DNA of 64,000 nt. Origin: Micromonospora citrea (GTDB taxonomy: Bacteria; Actinomycetota; Actinomycetes; Mycobacteriales; Micromonosporaceae). The stretch lies in assembly GCF_900090315.1 (NCBI RefSeq), contig NZ_FMHZ01000002.1, positions 744,001 through 808,000 on the forward strand, in the 5' to 3' direction. Made by a program: the position numbers and the translations under genes. Below, piece after piece: positions 10,548-19,438 of this stretch. Each line of letters begins with the position of its first letter. Positions within the stretch are counted from its first letter, which is position 1. The notes below the pieces were generated by a model that was not told the DNA's origin, did not search any database, and saw only the letters and a program-made list of their open reading frames with translations.

Positions 10548-11129
10548 ATGGTCGACCGGGTGCTGTTCGTCTGCCACGCCAACCTGTGCCGGTCACCGAT
10601 GGCCGAGTACCTCGCCCGCCGCCTGCTGGTCGGGCAGCCGGTGCTGGTCTCCAGCGCGGGCACCGACGCCGTGGACGGCCTGGCGATGCACCCGTACGCG
10701 GCGGAGGTGGCGACGGAGGCCGGCGGCGACCCCACCGACTTCCGCAGTCGCCGGCTGCGCGCCGAGCTCCTGGTCGGGGCGACGTTGGTGCTGGCGGCGA
10801 CCCGGCGGCAGCGATCGGTCTGCACCGCGCTGGCACCGGCGGCGCTGCACCGGACGTTCACCCTGCGCCAGTTCGGTCGGCTGGCCGAGGCGGCCGGCGC
10901 GGCGACGGATCCGGCCGACGACGACGCCGTGACGTACCCGGCCGACGGGCCCCTGCGGGCCGCGGTCCGGGCCGCCGCCCGCGCCCGGGGGCGGTTGCAA
11001 CCCGCCACCCCCGACGCGGACGACCTGGTGGACCCGCTGGGCGGCACCGCCGCCGACTTCCGCCGCTGCGCCGAGGAGATCGAACGGTCGCTGCGACCCC
11101 TCGCCGCGCTCATCGGGACAGCCGGGTGA
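10548..11129 (+). CDS. low-molecular-weight protein-tyrosine phosphatase
   Basis: The 193-residue protein shows the CX5RS phosphatase loop near its N-terminus (FVCHANLCRSPMAEYLA) and a late DP motif (DDLVDPLGG) for the general acid. Such Wzb-type enzymes dephosphorylate the cognate BY-kinase and other tyrosine-phosphorylated proteins in polysaccharide synthesis. ATG 10548 follows GAGAGGGG. Its last 20 bases overlap, tail to tail, the end of the BY-kinase gene on the opposite strand, so kinase and phosphatase are convergent partners. At 193 residues it is longer than the usual 150; the extra part includes an Ala/Arg-rich stretch about 120-160. Confidence 0.85.
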   Translation: MVDRVLFVCHANLCRSPMAEYLARRLLVGQPVLVSSAGTDAVDGLAMHPYAAEVATEAGGDPTDFRSRRLRAELLVGATLVLAATRRQRSVCTALAPAALHRTFTLRQFGRLAEAAGAATDPADDDAVTYPADGPLRAAVRAAARARGRLQPATPDADDLVDPLGGTAADFRRCAEEIERSLRPLAALIGTAG

Positions 11130-12567
11130 GTTCCTGCGTCCGGTCGCCGGGGCCGTCGATCCGCTCCGCGTGCCGGGCGCTCGGGGCCCGGTCGGCCGGC
11201 ACGTCCGGGGTCCCGGTCGCGGTCACCACCCGGTAGGCCTCGTACTGGTAGGCCTCGGCCTTGGCCACCTTGGCCATGTTGAGCACGCAGCCGAGCAGCC
11301 GGACGGAGACCGAGTTCAGCGAACGCGCGGCGGCCGCCACCTGGGTGCGCGAGGTGCGTCCCTGCTGGGAGACCAGGAGCGCGCCGTCGGCCTGGACGGC
11401 CACCACCACGCCGTCGGTCACGGCGAGCAGCGGGGCGGTGTCGATGATGACGATGTCGGCCGACTCCCGCAGGGCGAGCAGCAGGTCCGCCATCGCCTTG
11501 GAGCCGAGCAGCTCGCTGGGGTTGGGCGGCGCCGAGCCGCTGGGCAGCACCAGCAGGGACTTGTCGCCCCAGCGCTGCACCACGTCGCCGACCTGGACGT
11601 CGCCCACCAGCACGTCGGTGAGGCCGATGCCGGCGTCGAGCCCCAGGTAGTCGGCGACCTTCGGGCGACGCAGGTCGGCGTCGACCAGCAACACCCGCCA
11701 GCCGGCCTCCGCCAGGGCGATGGCCAGGTTGCAGGAGAGCGTCGTCTTGCCCTCGCCCTGCAGGGCGCTGGTGACCGCGATGACCCGGGCCGGCTCGTGG
11801 ACGTCGACGAAGCGCAGGTTCGTCCGCAGCTTGCGCACCGCCTCGGCCCGCGCCGAGTTCGCCGCGTCGCCGACGATGAGCGGCTCGGACTTGGCGGTGC
11901 TCTCGAACGGGATCTCGCCGAGCAGCGGGCTGCCGGTGGTGCGCTGGAGACCGGCGGCGTCGCGCAGCCGGACGTCGGCCAGGCCCCGCAGGATCGCCAG
12001 GCTCACGCCGGCGAGCAGCCCCAGCAGCGTGCCGACGGCGAAGTTGCGCACGGGCTGCGGCGACACCGGGGTGGGGCTGACCCGCGGCCCGCTGACCACC
12101 TCGATCTTGATCGGGCCGGCCTTGCCGTCCTGGGTCGTCTCCACCTTCTGCACCAGCTCCACGAACTTCGCGGAGAGCAGCTCGGTGACCTTCAGCGCGC
12201 GGTTCTGGTCGGTGTCGGTCACCGAGGCGCGCAGCAGGACGGTCCCCGTCTCGGTGGAGGTGCTGACCCGGCGCTGGACCTCCTCGGCGGTGAGGCCGAT
12301 CGGGTTCTCGGCCACCACGCTCTGCGCGAGCCGGTCGCTGGTCAGCAGCTCGGCGTACGACTTGACGCGCTGCTGGAGGAAGAGGCCGCCCTGGTAGGCG
12401 TCCGTGACGCCCTGGCTGGGCGTGGTGACGAAGAAGGTCACCGAGGCGACGTACCGGGGCTGGGCCCGCACGGTGACGAGGGCGGTGATTCCGAGGGCGA
12501 CCATGACGGTGAGGAGCACGATCCACCAGTGCTGACGCACCAGGCGCAATTGGCGGTACAGGTCCAT
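11110..12567 (-). CDS. Wzz-domain/bacterial tyrosine kinase fusion (polysaccharide chain-length regulator)
   Basis: The 485-residue protein has a Wzz-type N-terminal half with two membrane helices (about 14-35 and 175-195) and a cytoplasmic BY-kinase half. Walker A is QGEGKTTLSCNLA, Walker A' is VLLVDADLRRP and Walker B is IVIIDTAPL. A C-terminal tyrosine cluster (EAYQYEAYR) is the expected autophosphorylation site. The family controls polymerisation and export of exopolysaccharide. ATG 12567 has GGAGG 8 bases upstream. It overlaps the convergent phosphatase gene by 20 bases. Confidence 0.88.
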   Translation of the reverse strand: MDLYRQLRLVRQHWWIVLLTVMVALGITALVTVRAQPRYVASVTFFVTTPSQGVTDAYQGGLFLQQRVKSYAELLTSDRLAQSVVAENPIGLTAEEVQRRVSTSTETGTVLLRASVTDTDQNRALKVTELLSAKFVELVQKVETTQDGKAGPIKIEVVSGPRVSPTPVSPQPVRNFAVGTLLGLLAGVSLAILRGLADVRLRDAAGLQRTTGSPLLGEIPFESTAKSEPLIVGDAANSARAEAVRKLRTNLRFVDVHEPARVIAVTSALQGEGKTTLSCNLAIALAEAGWRVLLVDADLRRPKVADYLGLDAGIGLTDVLVGDVQVGDVVQRWGDKSLLVLPSGSAPPNPSELLGSKAMADLLLALRESADIVIIDTAPLLAVTDGVVVAVQADGALLVSQQGRTSRTQVAAAARSLNSVSVRLLGCVLNMAKVAKAEAYQYEAYRVVTATGTPDVPADRAPSARHAERIDGPGDRTQELTRLSR

Positions 12568-12903
12568 CAGGCGTGCCTCCGTACCAGGCCGGTAACGCCA
12601 AAGAACTTCACGAAAACCCCCAAGGTCGACTTGATCTCGTGAAACCATTAAAGCGACTCATACGACTTATGTCCTGAGTTACGTATTTTCACCCCTTGAC
12701 ATCCGCGCCCGACCCGCCAACCGACAAACGGGCGTGCGGCGTCCCGGGTAGCGGGGAGAGACGAACGGGCGTGACGTTGCCGACCGGCGAGCCGTCCCGA
12801 CTCGCCGGTCACGCCGCCGGTGGATAGGGTCGGCAACGGTGTGCCGGGAAGTCTGGTCGGCGAGTGACCCCCTGCTGCCCCGACACCGAGACGGACCTCG
12901 CGC
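12568..12903. other. divergent intergenic region between the BY-kinase and nhaA
   Basis: No gene is seen. A patch at about 12640-12690 is unusually AT-rich for this window and probably holds the BY-kinase promoter. TTGACA at about 12695-12700 faces nhaA but has no convincing -10 partner. Confidence 0.35.
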
Positions 12904-14226
12904 ATGACAGATCGCGCCCCGCACACCGACCCTTCCCACACGCCCCGCCGGCTCTTCTCACGTACCTCCTGGCCGGAGGCCCGGTTCCTGGCCGACGTGC
13001 TGCGGACCGAGACCGTCGGCGGCGGCCTCCTGCTGCTCGGCGCGGTGATCGCGCTGATCTGGGCCAACTCGCCCTGGGGGTCCTCCTACGAGGCGCTGGG
13101 CGACTGGGTGCCCTGGTCCGGCGGGAAGGCCCTGCACCTCGACCTGAACCTGGCCGCCTGGGCCGCCGACGGCCTGTTGGCCATCTTCTTCTTCGTCGTC
13201 GGCCTGGAACTGAAGCGGGAATTCGTCGCCGGCGAGCTGCGTGATCCCCGCCGCGCGGCCCTGCCGGTGATCGCCGCCGTCGGGGGAATGGCGCTGCCCG
13301 CGCTGATCTACGTCGCGGTCAGCCTGGCCGCCGGCGGGGACGGGCTGCAGGGCTGGGCCATCCCCACCGCGACGGACATCGCGTTCGCCCTGGCCGTGCT
13401 GGCCCTCATCGGCTCCCACCTGCCGCAGGGGCTACGGGCCTTCCTGCTCACCCTCGCGGTGGTCGACGACCTGCTCGCGATCACCGTCATCGCGGTGTTC
13501 TACACCGACGACTTCAGCCCGCTGCCACTGCTCGCCGCACTGGCCCCGATCGCGATCTTCGGCCTGCTGGTGCAGCGTCGCAGGACCTGGTGGTGGGCGC
13601 TGATCCCGCTCGCGGCGACCGCCTGGGCCCTGATGCACGCCTCCGGGGTGCACGCCACCGTGGCGGGCGTCCTGCTCGGCTTCACCGTGCCCGTCCTGCG
13701 GGGCCGCGACGGCGACGGGCACGGGCTCGCCGAGCACCTGGAGCACCGCTGGCGCCCCGTCTCGGCCGGCCTCGCCGTGCCGGTCTTCGCGTTCTTCGCG
13801 GCCGGGGTCTCGCTGCGGGGCGCCGATCTGGGCGCGATCGTCACGGACCCGATCGTCGTCGGCGTCGTCGCGGGCCTGGTGCTCGGCAAGGCCGTCGGGA
13901 TCTTCGGCTCGACGTTCCTGCTCGCCCGGTTCACCCGGGCCCGCCTCGACGAGGACATCACCTGGACCGACCTGCTCGGCGTGGCACTGCTCGCCGGGAT
14001 CGGCTTCACCGTCTCGCTGCTGATCGGCGAGCTCGCGTTCGGCGCCGGCAGCGCCGCCGACGCCAACGTCAAGGCGGCCGTGCTCGCCGGCTCGGTGATC
14101 TCGGCGCTGCTCGCCGCGGTCGTGCTCGTCCGCCGCAACGCCGCCTACCGGCGGATCGCCGAGGCGGAGCGGGTGGACGCCGACCGCGACGGCGTGCCGG
14201 ACGTCTACCAACGCGGCGACGGCTGA
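12904..14226 (+). CDS. nhaA: Na+/H+ antiporter NhaA
   Basis: The 440-residue protein has about 11-12 membrane helices. NhaA hallmarks are present: [17 protein letters not shown] (helix IV, TD motif), [10 protein letters not shown] with the adjacent Asp pair that binds Na+ and protons, and a Lys in [10 protein letters not shown] of helix X. It exchanges internal Na+ for external protons and supports pH and salt homeostasis. The C-terminal tail ends in a short acidic segment with an EF-hand-like DADRDGVPD, which is uncommon in proteobacterial NhaA. It is convergent with the small gene at 14484. Confidence 0.93.
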   Translation: MTDRAPHTDPSHTPRRLFSRTSWPEARFLADVLRTETVGGGLLLLGAVIALIWANSPWGSSYEALGDWVPWSGGKALHLDLNLAAWAADGLLAIFFFVVGLELKREFVAGELRDPRRAALPVIAAVGGMALPALIYVAVSLAAGGDGLQGWAIPTATDIAFALAVLALIGSHLPQGLRAFLLTLAVVDDLLAITVIAVFYTDDFSPLPLLAALAPIAIFGLLVQRRRTWWWALIPLAATAWALMHASGVHATVAGVLLGFTVPVLRGRDGDGHGLAEHLEHRWRPVSAGLAVPVFAFFAAGVSLRGADLGAIVTDPIVVGVVAGLVLGKAVGIFGSTFLLARFTRARLDEDITWTDLLGVALLAGIGFTVSLLIGELAFGAGSAADANVKAAVLAGSVISALLAAVVLVRRNAAYRRIAEAERVDADRDGVPDVYQRGDG

Positions 14227-14441
14227 CGCGCGACGCCACCACGCCCGGGACGCCCGGCGAGGTCCGGACGGCTCGGCCGGCCCGAAAGGGTCCCGACCGT
14301 CCGGACCGTTCGGCCACGACCCGCGACCGGCACCTCCGGAGCGCGGCGGGGAGCTGAGGGACCGGCCGTTCCGGAACGCTGCGTCGGGGTGGGCGCCTGG
14401 AACGTGCACTCCGGCGGGGCGAAGGACCGGCCGTCCCGGAA

Positions 14442-14473
14442 CTCCGGCGGGCGGCGAAGGCCCCCCGCCGGAG
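14442..14473 (-). terminator. hairpin terminator after the 65-residue protein gene
   Basis: CTCCGGCGGG (14442-14451) pairs with CCCGCCGGAG (14464-14473), 10 bases beyond the stop at 14484. It may also serve nhaA from the other side. Confidence 0.5.
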
Positions 14474-14483
14474 CTCGGACGGG

Positions 14484-14681
14484 TCAGTGGCGCCGCTCGG
14501 CCGCCCGGCGCTCCTCCTGCTCGTCGGCGAGGGCGTCGCTGACCGGCTCCATCAGGTCGTCGCCCGGCACCGCCACCTCCTCCGCCCGGTCCTGCTCGTC
14601 GGCACGCCCGCCGGCCGGCGGCTGGGGGGCGGTGGCGCCTCCGGCGAAGCCGTACTCGTTCGGCTCGTCATGCTTGCTCAT
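14484..14681 (-). CDS. small acidic hypothetical protein
   Basis: The 65-residue soluble protein begins MSKHDEPNEYGFAGG and is rich in Glu, Asp and Ala, with a charged helical end (EEVAVPGDD, ADEQEERRAAERRH). ATG 14681 follows GGGAGGA at ideal spacing, which supports real translation. There is no signal peptide or membrane segment. I do not recognise a family. It is the last of a series of minus-strand genes below the UPF0016 exporter but is 34 bases from its neighbour and may have its own promoter. Confidence 0.7.
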   Translation of the reverse strand: MSKHDEPNEYGFAGGATAPQPPAGGRADEQDRAEEVAVPGDDLMEPVSDALADEQEERRAAERRH

Positions 14682-14715
14682 GTGGCAGTCCTCCCGCTTT
14701 CTCCGGTTTCGCCTC

Positions 14716-15003
14716 CTACCGCAACGGTAGGTGGTGATCCTCATGCCCGCTGGGGGCCGCCGATAGTCGCTCCGGCCGCGCGGCGGCGAGCGCGGCCCAC
14801 AGCAGCCGGCGCAGCAGGATGATCGCCGCCGCCGCGGCCAGCTCCGCCCACCCCTGGCCGACGGCGAGCCGCAGCAGTCCGGCGGCGGTGAGCAGGTCCA
14901 GCAGCACCCGCAGCGCACACCGCCAGGAGCCCGTGCCGACCAGCACCGCCAGCCCGGCGAGCGTGGCCAGCGCGGTGGTGGCGGTCACCAGCGCCCGGGT
15001 CAC
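14716..15003 (-). CDS. small hypothetical membrane protein
   Basis: The 95-residue protein has two or three hydrophobic helices and an Arg/His-rich end. Its GTG start overlaps the TGA of the DUF1622 gene (GTGA), so translation is coupled. It probably works with the DUF1622 protein in the membrane, but no function is known. Confidence 0.65.
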   Translation of the reverse strand: MTRALVTATTALATLAGLAVLVGTGSWRCALRVLLDLLTAAGLLRLAVGQGWAELAAAAAIILLRRLLWAALAAARPERLSAAPSGHEDHHLPLR

Positions 15004-15362
15004 CCGTCGCGCCCCGCCTGCCCCACCTGCCGCTGCTCCTGGCGGATCTCCCGGGCCAGGAAGTAGTTCAGCGCGGTCCGGATGGTGGCGATCGCCGCCA
15101 ACTGGCCGATCTGGGTGAAGGTCGGCGAAACGGCCGTACGCAGGATGTCCGCCGCCAGCTGGAACTCCAGCCCGAGGGTGAGGAACCGCCCGAGGGAGAG
15201 CCGGATCGGCGTGAACACGGCGGCGCTGCGGTGCCGCAGCCCTTCGACCACGAACCGCAGCGCCGCCCAGGCCGCACCGACGAAGATGACCACCGCACCG
15301 GCGACCTCCACGGAGGTGACCAGGGCCTGGTAGCCGTGCCGCAGCACCTCCTCGACGCCCAC
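15000..15362 (-). CDS. DUF1622 family membrane protein
   Basis: The 120-residue protein has three predicted membrane helices. Conserved features typical of DUF1622 include the first helix with VEVAGAVVIFVGAAWA, the middle segment IRLSLGRFLTLGLEFQLAADILRT and the late RTALNYFLAREI. Function is not established. It begins 38 bases after the UPF0016 exporter and overlaps the next gene, so exporter, DUF1622 and the 95-residue protein probably form an operon. Confidence 0.8.
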   Translation of the reverse strand: MGVEEVLRHGYQALVTSVEVAGAVVIFVGAAWAALRFVVEGLRHRSAAVFTPIRLSLGRFLTLGLEFQLAADILRTAVSPTFTQIGQLAAIATIRTALNYFLAREIRQEQRQVGQAGRDG

Positions 15363-15400
15363 GGGCTGGCCTTACCCGGCCCGACCGCTGCTAGTCGACG

Positions 15401-15988
15401 TCAGGTGAGCTGCGCGACGGCCTCCAGGATCAGCCAGAGCCCGCAGATGGCGAAGAGCACCGCGGCGCCGTACTTGATGGTCTTCTCCGGCAGCTTCCGG
15501 CCGAGCATCCGCCCGACCAGGATCGCCAGCGCGTCGGCCGCCACCATGCCGATGGTCGAGCCGAGCCAGGTGCCGAACCAGCCGTACTGGGTGGCGAGGG
15601 TGATGGTGGCGAGCATCGTCTTGTCGCCCAGCTCGGCCAGGAAGAACGCCACCGACACCGCCACGATGGCGGACTTGCTGGTCTTCTCGGCCTTGCGCTT
15701 CTCCTCCTCGGTGAGGGTGTCGCCGCGCAGGGTCCACGCGCCGAAGCCGAGGAACGCCAGGCCCGCGACCAGTGAGATCCACTCCGTCGGCAGCGCGGCA
15801 CCGAGGCCGTAGCCGATCGCCACCGAGGCCAGGTGCACCACGGCGGTGGCGACGGTGATGCCGATCAGGACCGGCACGGGCTTGAAGCGGGTGGCGAAGG
15901 TCAGGGCCATCAGCTGGGACTTGTCACCCAGTTCGGCGACGAAGATGACGCCGAAGCTGACGGCCAGCGCGACGAGGAAACCTTCCAT
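15401..15988 (-). CDS. UPF0016/GDT1 family Mn2+/Ca2+ exporter
   Basis: The 195-residue integral membrane protein has two homologous halves, each with the family signature ExGDK(S/T): AELGDKSQLMALTFA near the N-terminus and AELGDKTMLATITLA in the second half. A charged loop (TLTEEEKRKAEKTSK) separates them. Characterised members (TMEM165/Gdt1, MneA) move Mn2+ or Ca2+ out of the cytosol. ATG 15988 is chosen because GGAAGGA lies 5 bases upstream. The leader contains a Mn2+-sensing yybP-ykoY riboswitch, so Mn2+ export is the likely role. Confidence 0.88.
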   Translation of the reverse strand: MEGFLVALAVSFGVIFVAELGDKSQLMALTFATRFKPVPVLIGITVATAVVHLASVAIGYGLGAALPTEWISLVAGLAFLGFGAWTLRGDTLTEEEKRKAEKTSKSAIVAVSVAFFLAELGDKTMLATITLATQYGWFGTWLGSTIGMVAADALAILVGRMLGRKLPEKTIKYGAAVLFAICGLWLILEAVAQLT

Positions 15989-16030
15989 GACATCCTTCCG
16001 GATCATGCCGGGAGGAGGTATGGGGCGCCC

Positions 16031-16148
16031 TCGACCCGGCTACGACAGCCTGGGTCGAAGGTCTCGCCCGCCCCGGACACCGAGGCCGCGTGGCCGGATG
16101 CGGAACGCACCAGTGTGTCGACCACGACGTTGAGGGCTACTCCCCTTC
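16031..16148 (-). promoter_or_regulatory. yybP-ykoY (Mn2+) riboswitch
   Basis: Read on the minus strand, the leader starts with GGGGAGTAGC (around 16136-16146), one conserved loop of the yybP-ykoY aptamer. It later has GGCGAGACCTTCGACC (around 16054-16069), the second conserved loop, with a CGTC and CACACTGG segment between. A following hairpin (16031-16037 with 16052-16058) could act as the expression platform. Position just before a UPF0016 exporter is the classic context for this riboswitch. Confidence 0.85.
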
Positions 16149-16248
16149 GCGCCGCCCAGCCTAGCCGACCGCGGGCCGGCCGGGCCGCGCCGGGTGAAGA
16201 CTGTCACGCGCCGCCACGCGCCTCACCCGGGTCGCGACCCGGCGCCGG

Positions 16249-17214
16249 TCACTCGGCGCGGGCCAGGGTGACGCCGAACAGTCCGTCGGGATCCGTCCAG
16301 AACTCGTGGGCGGCGAAGCGGGCCGCCGCCAGCTCGGCGGCGATGCCCTCCGGCCGGAACTTCGCCGACACCTCCGTGCGCAACTCCTCGCCCTCGGCGA
16401 AGGAGACCTCCAGGTCGAGCACCCGCACGCGCATCGGTCGCAGCGCCCGCAGCCGCATCTCGATCCACTCCCGCCGCGCGTCCCACAGGGCGACGTGGGC
16501 GAACCCCTCCGGGTCGAAGTCGGCGCCCAGCTCCCGGTTGATCACCCGCAGCACGTTGCGGTTGAACTCGGCGGTGACCCCGGCCGCGTCGTCGTAGGCC
16601 GGCACCACCACCGCCGGGTCCTTGACCAGGTCGGTGCCGATCAGCAGCCAGTCCCCCGCCTCGAGGGCGGCCCGCATCGCGGCCAGGAACCGCGCCCGCT
16701 CGGCGGGCAGGAGGTTGCCGATGGTGCCGCCGAGGAAGAGCACCAGCCGCCGCCCGCCCGCCGGCAGCCGGTCCAGGTGGCGGGTGAAGTCCCCGACGAT
16801 GCCGCGTACCCGCAGCCCGGGATAGTCGGCGGCGATCCGGGCGGTGGACTGGCGCAGGGCGCTGACCGAGACGTCCAGCGGCACGAACGTGCCGAGGCCG
16901 CCGCGGCGGGTGAACGCGTCAAGCAGCAGCCGGGTCTTCTCCGACGAACCCGAGCCGAGCTCGATGAGGGTCTTCGCCCCGGTCAGCTCGGCGATCGTGC
17001 CCGCCCGGTCGGCCAACACCGCGCGTTCGGCCCGGGTCGGGTAGTACTCCGGCAGCCGGGTGATCTCCTCGAACAACTCGCTGCCCCGGGCGTCGTAGAA
17101 CCACTTGGGAGGCAGCCACTTCGGCTCGGCGGTCAGGCCGGCGCGGACGTCCTCCCGCAGGCCGCGGCCCAGGTCCTGCTCCTCGAGGTGGATCTCCAGC
17201 GGCTCCGCGCTCAT
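16249..17214 (-). CDS. egtD: L-histidine N-alpha-methyltransferase EgtD
   Basis: The 321-residue SAM-dependent enzyme trimethylates histidine to hercynine, the first committed step of ergothioneine synthesis. EgtD marks are PPKWFYDARGSELFEEIT, the SAM loop LIELGSGSSEKT, and the histidine-binding Tyr region with FLGGTIGN. Length equals that of mycobacterial EgtD. ATG 17214 follows AAGGGGAAG. It is the last gene of egtABCD, 45 bases after egtC. Confidence 0.95.
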   Translation of the reverse strand: MSAEPLEIHLEEQDLGRGLREDVRAGLTAEPKWLPPKWFYDARGSELFEEITRLPEYYPTRAERAVLADRAGTIAELTGAKTLIELGSGSSEKTRLLLDAFTRRGGLGTFVPLDVSVSALRQSTARIAADYPGLRVRGIVGDFTRHLDRLPAGGRRLVLFLGGTIGNLLPAERARFLAAMRAALEAGDWLLIGTDLVKDPAVVVPAYDDAAGVTAEFNRNVLRVINRELGADFDPEGFAHVALWDARREWIEMRLRALRPMRVRVLDLEVSFAEGEELRTEVSAKFRPEGIAAELAAARFAAHEFWTDPDGLFGVTLARAE

Positions 17215-17259
17215 GTCTTCCCCTTCGTCGTCGGGTGGAACGTCCCTGTCGCCCGGCGG

Positions 17260-18006
17260 TCAGAACTCGGCGAGAGGGCGTACGCGCACCCCCGTCGCCG
17301 TCGCCTCCACCAGTTGCCCGTCCGGCACCGCCTGCCAGCCGGGGTCGTCGTCGTGCGGTTCGGACGCCAACAGCACCGAGGCCGGGGTCGTCCGGATCGA
17401 CAGCGCGTGCCCGGCCACGCTGGCCACCACGGTGTGCCCGTCGGTGAGCAGCAGGTTGAGCCGGGATCCGGGGGCCGCCGCGGCCACCGCCGTGACGGTC
17501 TCGGCCATCGCCCGGGCGGGCTTCACCCCGGCCCGCAGCCGGTGCCGCACCAGCGCCCACAGCAGGGCCGCGTCGGTCGACGCGTCGAGGGTGAGCAGGT
17601 CGCGCACCGGCAGGGTGCCGGCCAGCGGGACCACCGAGTCGGGCCAGCCCCGCACCACCCCGTTGTGACTGAACAGCCAGCGCCCCTCGGCGAACGGGGC
17701 GGCGCCCCCGTCGAGCACCGCCATGCCGACCGTGGCGGAACGGACGGCGGCCAGCACCGCGCCGGCCGAGGTGACCGCCGCGAGCTGCGCGATGGTCGGG
17801 TCGCTCCAGATCGGCTGGGCCCGTCGGTAGCGCACCGGCTCGCCGTCGCCCGGATACCAGCCGACGCCGAAGCCGTCGGCGTTGATCGTCCCGCCGCCGC
17901 GCATGTCACGCGGCGCCCAGGACTGCCGCACGAGGGAGTACGGCGGATCGAACAGCAGCTCCCGCAGGGTGACCGGCGGCCCCAGGTAGGCCAGGTGGCG
18001 GCACAT
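17260..18006 (-). CDS. egtC: gamma-glutamyl-hercynylcysteine sulfoxide hydrolase EgtC
   Basis: The 248-residue class II glutamine-amidotransferase-fold hydrolase starts MCRHLAYLGPP, with Cys2 as the N-terminal nucleophile. GGGTINADGFGVGWY and FSHNGVVRGW are typical of the fold. It removes the gamma-glutamyl group in ergothioneine synthesis. The start is fixed by the required Cys2. It lies 94 bases after egtB and 45 before egtD. Confidence 0.93.
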   Translation of the reverse strand: MCRHLAYLGPPVTLRELLFDPPYSLVRQSWAPRDMRGGGTINADGFGVGWYPGDGEPVRYRRAQPIWSDPTIAQLAAVTSAGAVLAAVRSATVGMAVLDGGAAPFAEGRWLFSHNGVVRGWPDSVVPLAGTLPVRDLLTLDASTDAALLWALVRHRLRAGVKPARAMAETVTAVAAAAPGSRLNLLLTDGHTVVASVAGHALSIRTTPASVLLASEPHDDDPGWQAVPDGQLVEATATGVRVRPLAEF

Positions 18007-18100
18007 CAGCCGACGCCCCCCGCCCCGGTCGGCCGGTCGGCGCGCGGGCGTCGACGCGGGTCGCCGGCCCTCCGGGGGCCGGGGCCGGTGTGCCCCGCCC

Positions 18101-19438
18101 TCACGGCTGCGACTCCTCCGGACGGGCGTCGCGGGCACAGCGGAAGCCGCTGAAGATCTGCCGCCGGATCGGGTAGTCCCAGTTACGGAAGGTGCCCCGG
18201 CACGCGGCCAGGTCGGTGCCGAACGACCCGCCCCGCAGCACCTGGTAGTCGTCGCCGAAGAAGACCTCGGAGTATTCGCGGTAGGGGAACGCCCTGAAGC
18301 CGGGGTGCCCCCGGAAGGTGGTCGACGTCCACTCCCACACGTCGCCGACGAGCTGGTGCACGCCCAGCGGTGAGGCGCCCGCCGGGTAGGCGCCCACCGG
18401 CGCCGGCCACAGATGCCGCTGCCCCAGGTTGGCGTGCTCGGCGGTGGGATCCTCGTCGCCCCACGGGTAGCGGCGGGAGCGGCCGGTGGCCGGATCCCAG
18501 CGGGCCGCCTTCTCCCACTCCGCCTCGGTCGGCAGTCGCCTGCCGGCCCAGGCCGCGTACGCCCACGCCTCGTGGTAGCAGACGTGCACCACCGGCTCGT
18601 CGTCACGGACCGGGGCCCACCGCCCGAAGCGCCGGTAGGCCCAGCCGTCGCCGTCGCGCCGCCAGTGCATCGGCGCGGACAGCCCCGCCTCCTGACGGTG
18701 CCGCCAGCCCGCCGGGCTCCACCAGCGCGGGTCGTCGTAGCCGCCGTCGGCGATGAACTCGCGGTAGCGCCCGTTGGTCACCGGCGCGGCGTCGATGACG
18801 TACGCCGGCAGGTGGACCCGGTGGGCGGGGCGCTCGTTGTCCAGCGCCCACGGGTCCGTGTCCGTGCCCATCGTGAACTCGCCCGCCGGGATCAGCACCT
18901 CACCGCCGACGGAGGCGCGCGGCTCGGGCGGCGGCGGGGCGTGCAGTACCGCCGGCCCGGCGCGCAACTGGTGGGTGGCGAGCATCGTCTCGTCGTGCTG
19001 CTGCTCGTGCTGCACGATCATGCCGAAGGCGAAGCCGTCGGCGACCAGCGGGCGGTCGGTGAACGCTACCCGGTCCAGCAGGTCGAGCACCTTGTCCCGG
19101 ACGGTGAGCAGGTAGGCGCGGGCCTCCTGCGGCGGCAGCAGCGGCAGCGACGGGCGGTCCCGGCGGGGCTGCTTGAACGCGTCGTAGAGGTCGTCGATGT
19201 CGCGCCGGACCGGTTCGCGGCCGCCGACGTCGCGCACCAGCCAGAGCTCCTCCTGGTTGCCGACGTGGGCGAGGTCCCAGACCAGCGGGGACATCAGCGG
19301 CGAGTGCTGCCGCACGAGGTCGGCCTCGTCGACCGCCTCGGTCAGCAGCGCCGTGCGGGCGCGGGTGCGTTCCAGCTCGGCCGCGATCCGGCTGCGCAAC
19401 TGCTCCGCGCCCGGCTGTCGCGTCGTCGCTCCGGTCAC
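18101..19438 (-). CDS. egtB: hercynine oxygenase (sulfoxide synthase) EgtB
   Basis: The 445-residue non-haem iron enzyme joins hercynine to gamma-glutamylcysteine (or cysteine) with oxygen. The N-terminal DinB-like domain holds one iron-ligand His (WDLAHVGNQEE) and the HEQQHDE motif gives two more. The C-terminal FGE-sulfatase domain has GGEVLIPAGEFTMG, LPTEAEWEKAARWD and VLRGGSFGT. GTG 19438 overlaps the egtA stop (GTGA) and follows AGGAGG at 5 bases, so the two are coupled. Confidence 0.95.
   Translation of the reverse strand: MTGATTRQPGAEQLRSRIAAELERTRARTALLTEAVDEADLVRQHSPLMSPLVWDLAHVGNQEELWLVRDVGGREPVRRDIDDLYDAFKQPRRDRPSLPLLPPQEARAYLLTVRDKVLDLLDRVAFTDRPLVADGFAFGMIVQHEQQHDETMLATHQLRAGPAVLHAPPPPEPRASVGGEVLIPAGEFTMGTDTDPWALDNERPAHRVHLPAYVIDAAPVTNGRYREFIADGGYDDPRWWSPAGWRHRQEAGLSAPMHWRRDGDGWAYRRFGRWAPVRDDEPVVHVCYHEAWAYAAWAGRRLPTEAEWEKAARWDPATGRSRRYPWGDEDPTAEHANLGQRHLWPAPVGAYPAGASPLGVHQLVGDVWEWTSTTFRGHPGFRAFPYREYSEVFFGDDYQVLRGGSFGTDLAACRGTFRNWDYPIRRQIFSGFRCARDARPEESQP

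Noticed and set aside
9180..11129. A 649-codon plus-strand frame ending with the tyrosine phosphatase
   Set aside because: Everything before ATG 10548 is the antisense shadow of the glycosyltransferase; phosphatase homology starts at MVDRVLFVCHANLCRS.
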